Positions 22,106 to 22,422 of a stretch of 22,422 nucleotides of DNA are shown here, one piece after another. The notes beneath the pieces are model-generated. The model ran no database searches. It saw nothing but the letters and a program-made list of their open reading frames with translations, and was not told the origin of the DNA. Within the stretch, counting starts at the first letter, position 1; each line of letters starts with the position of its first letter. This DNA is from Flammeovirgaceae bacterium UBA2371 (lineage in GTDB: Bacteria; Bacteroidota; Bacteroidia; Cytophagales; Cyclobacteriaceae), in NCBI GenBank assembly GCA_002345965.1, contig DDTF01000024.1:1-22422 (forward strand), in the 5' to 3' direction. Position numbers and translations under genes: made by a program.

Positions 22106-22422
22106 ATGAAAAAAGGCCTCATAGGTATTCTGATTATTGTCGCAGCAGTCGTTGGGCTTTCTTTTACTGCACCTGCTGAAAAGTATTTCGACATCGCAAA
22201 GAGTCTGGACATTTTCGCCACCCTTTTCAAAGAAGTTAACGCTTACTACGTTGATGAAATAGATCCGAAAGAATTAATTGATAAAGGGATCTATGGTATG
22301 CTTGAGTCCTTAGACCCCTACACCGATTACATTGCTGAAGAAAACCTCGAGGAATTTAGCATTCTAACTACAGGACAATATGCTGGTATTGGTGCGTTGA
22401 TCGGAGTAATTAATAATAAGAT
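22106..22422 (+). CDS. S41 family C-terminal-processing protease (partial, runs off right edge)
   Basis: The first 105 residues or so are present. An uncleaved or cleaved N-terminal hydrophobic segment (MKKGLIGILIIVAAVVGLSF) is followed by the helical N-domain of CtpA/Prc proteases (FKEVNAYYVDEIDPKELIDKG, then YGMLESLDPYTDYI). The beginning of the PDZ domain, GQYAGIGALIG, follows. The catalytic Ser-Lys dyad lies beyond the window. These proteases trim or degrade proteins in the periplasm. It starts 48 bases after rnpA and has its own -7-like element, so it may be partly independent. Confidence 0.93.
   Translation, partial: MKKGLIGILIIVAAVVGLSFTAPAEKYFDIAKSLDIFATLFKEVNAYYVDEIDPKELIDKGIYGMLESLDPYTDYIAEENLEEFSILTTGQYAGIGALIGVINNK

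Overview
The window looks like an ordinary, moderately AT-rich chromosomal stretch from a member of the Bacteroidota, most likely a Cytophagales-type bacterium. Four things point there. Several promoters fit the phylum-specific pattern TTTG-N19-TAnnTTTG/A rather than TTGACA/TATAAT. Starts lack Shine-Dalgarno sequences and are preceded by A-rich leaders. Lineage-restricted families are present, namely a GLPGLI protein beside a large CarboxypepD_reg/beta-barrel outer-membrane protein. And rpmH-rnpA is followed by an S41 protease. I see no insertion sequence, phage, CRISPR or integron signal.

Layout. At 1-215 lie the possible tail of a plus-strand gene and a convergent tRNA-Val(UAC) with its own promoter and terminator. 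At 340-794 (minus) a one-TM miniprotein is coupled through an ATGA overlap to a short Fur-like winged-helix protein. At 816-1150 I found no gene. At 1151-3622 lie a lipoprotein alpha/beta hydrolase, an AstE/aspartoacylase-like zinc hydrolase and a convergent small lipoprotein. At 3702-6449 lie a MarR regulator and a Pif1-like helicase with a C-terminal HTH domain. At 6571-9263 lie two pirins, a nitroreductase and a 4Fe-4S/CDGSH protein. At 9399-10025 is a small beta-barrel porin-like protein with a strong terminator. At 10099-12133 (minus) is an OmpR-type response regulator/histidine kinase pair. At 12281-15805 are a GLPGLI protein and a TonB-receptor-like outer-membrane protein. At 15855-16778 is a secreted glycerophosphodiester phosphodiesterase. 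At 16845-21284 are a PfkB/adenosine-kinase-like kinase and two M16 peptidases, one catalytic and one degenerate. At 21473-22422 are rpmH, rnpA and the start of an S41 C-terminal-processing protease.

The most interesting signals are regulatory. (1) The marR promoter and the pirin-operon promoter, 2.8 kb apart, share 25 of 30 bases. The shared block covers the -33 element, a TTGTATA(A/T)ACAA palindrome and the -7 element, so one MarR protein probably controls itself and a pirin/pirin/nitroreductase/Fe-S redox operon. (2) Between the two-component system and the divergent GLPGLI-OMP operon, TTAAC boxes recur at helical phasing (10 and 21 bp) just upstream of a promoter without a -33 box. This is the layout expected for direct activation by the neighbouring OmpR-type regulator. 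(3) The promoter of the beta-barrel gene at 9399 is enclosed by a perfect 9-bp inverted repeat. All protein families are recognisable, so any novelty lies in how they are wired together.
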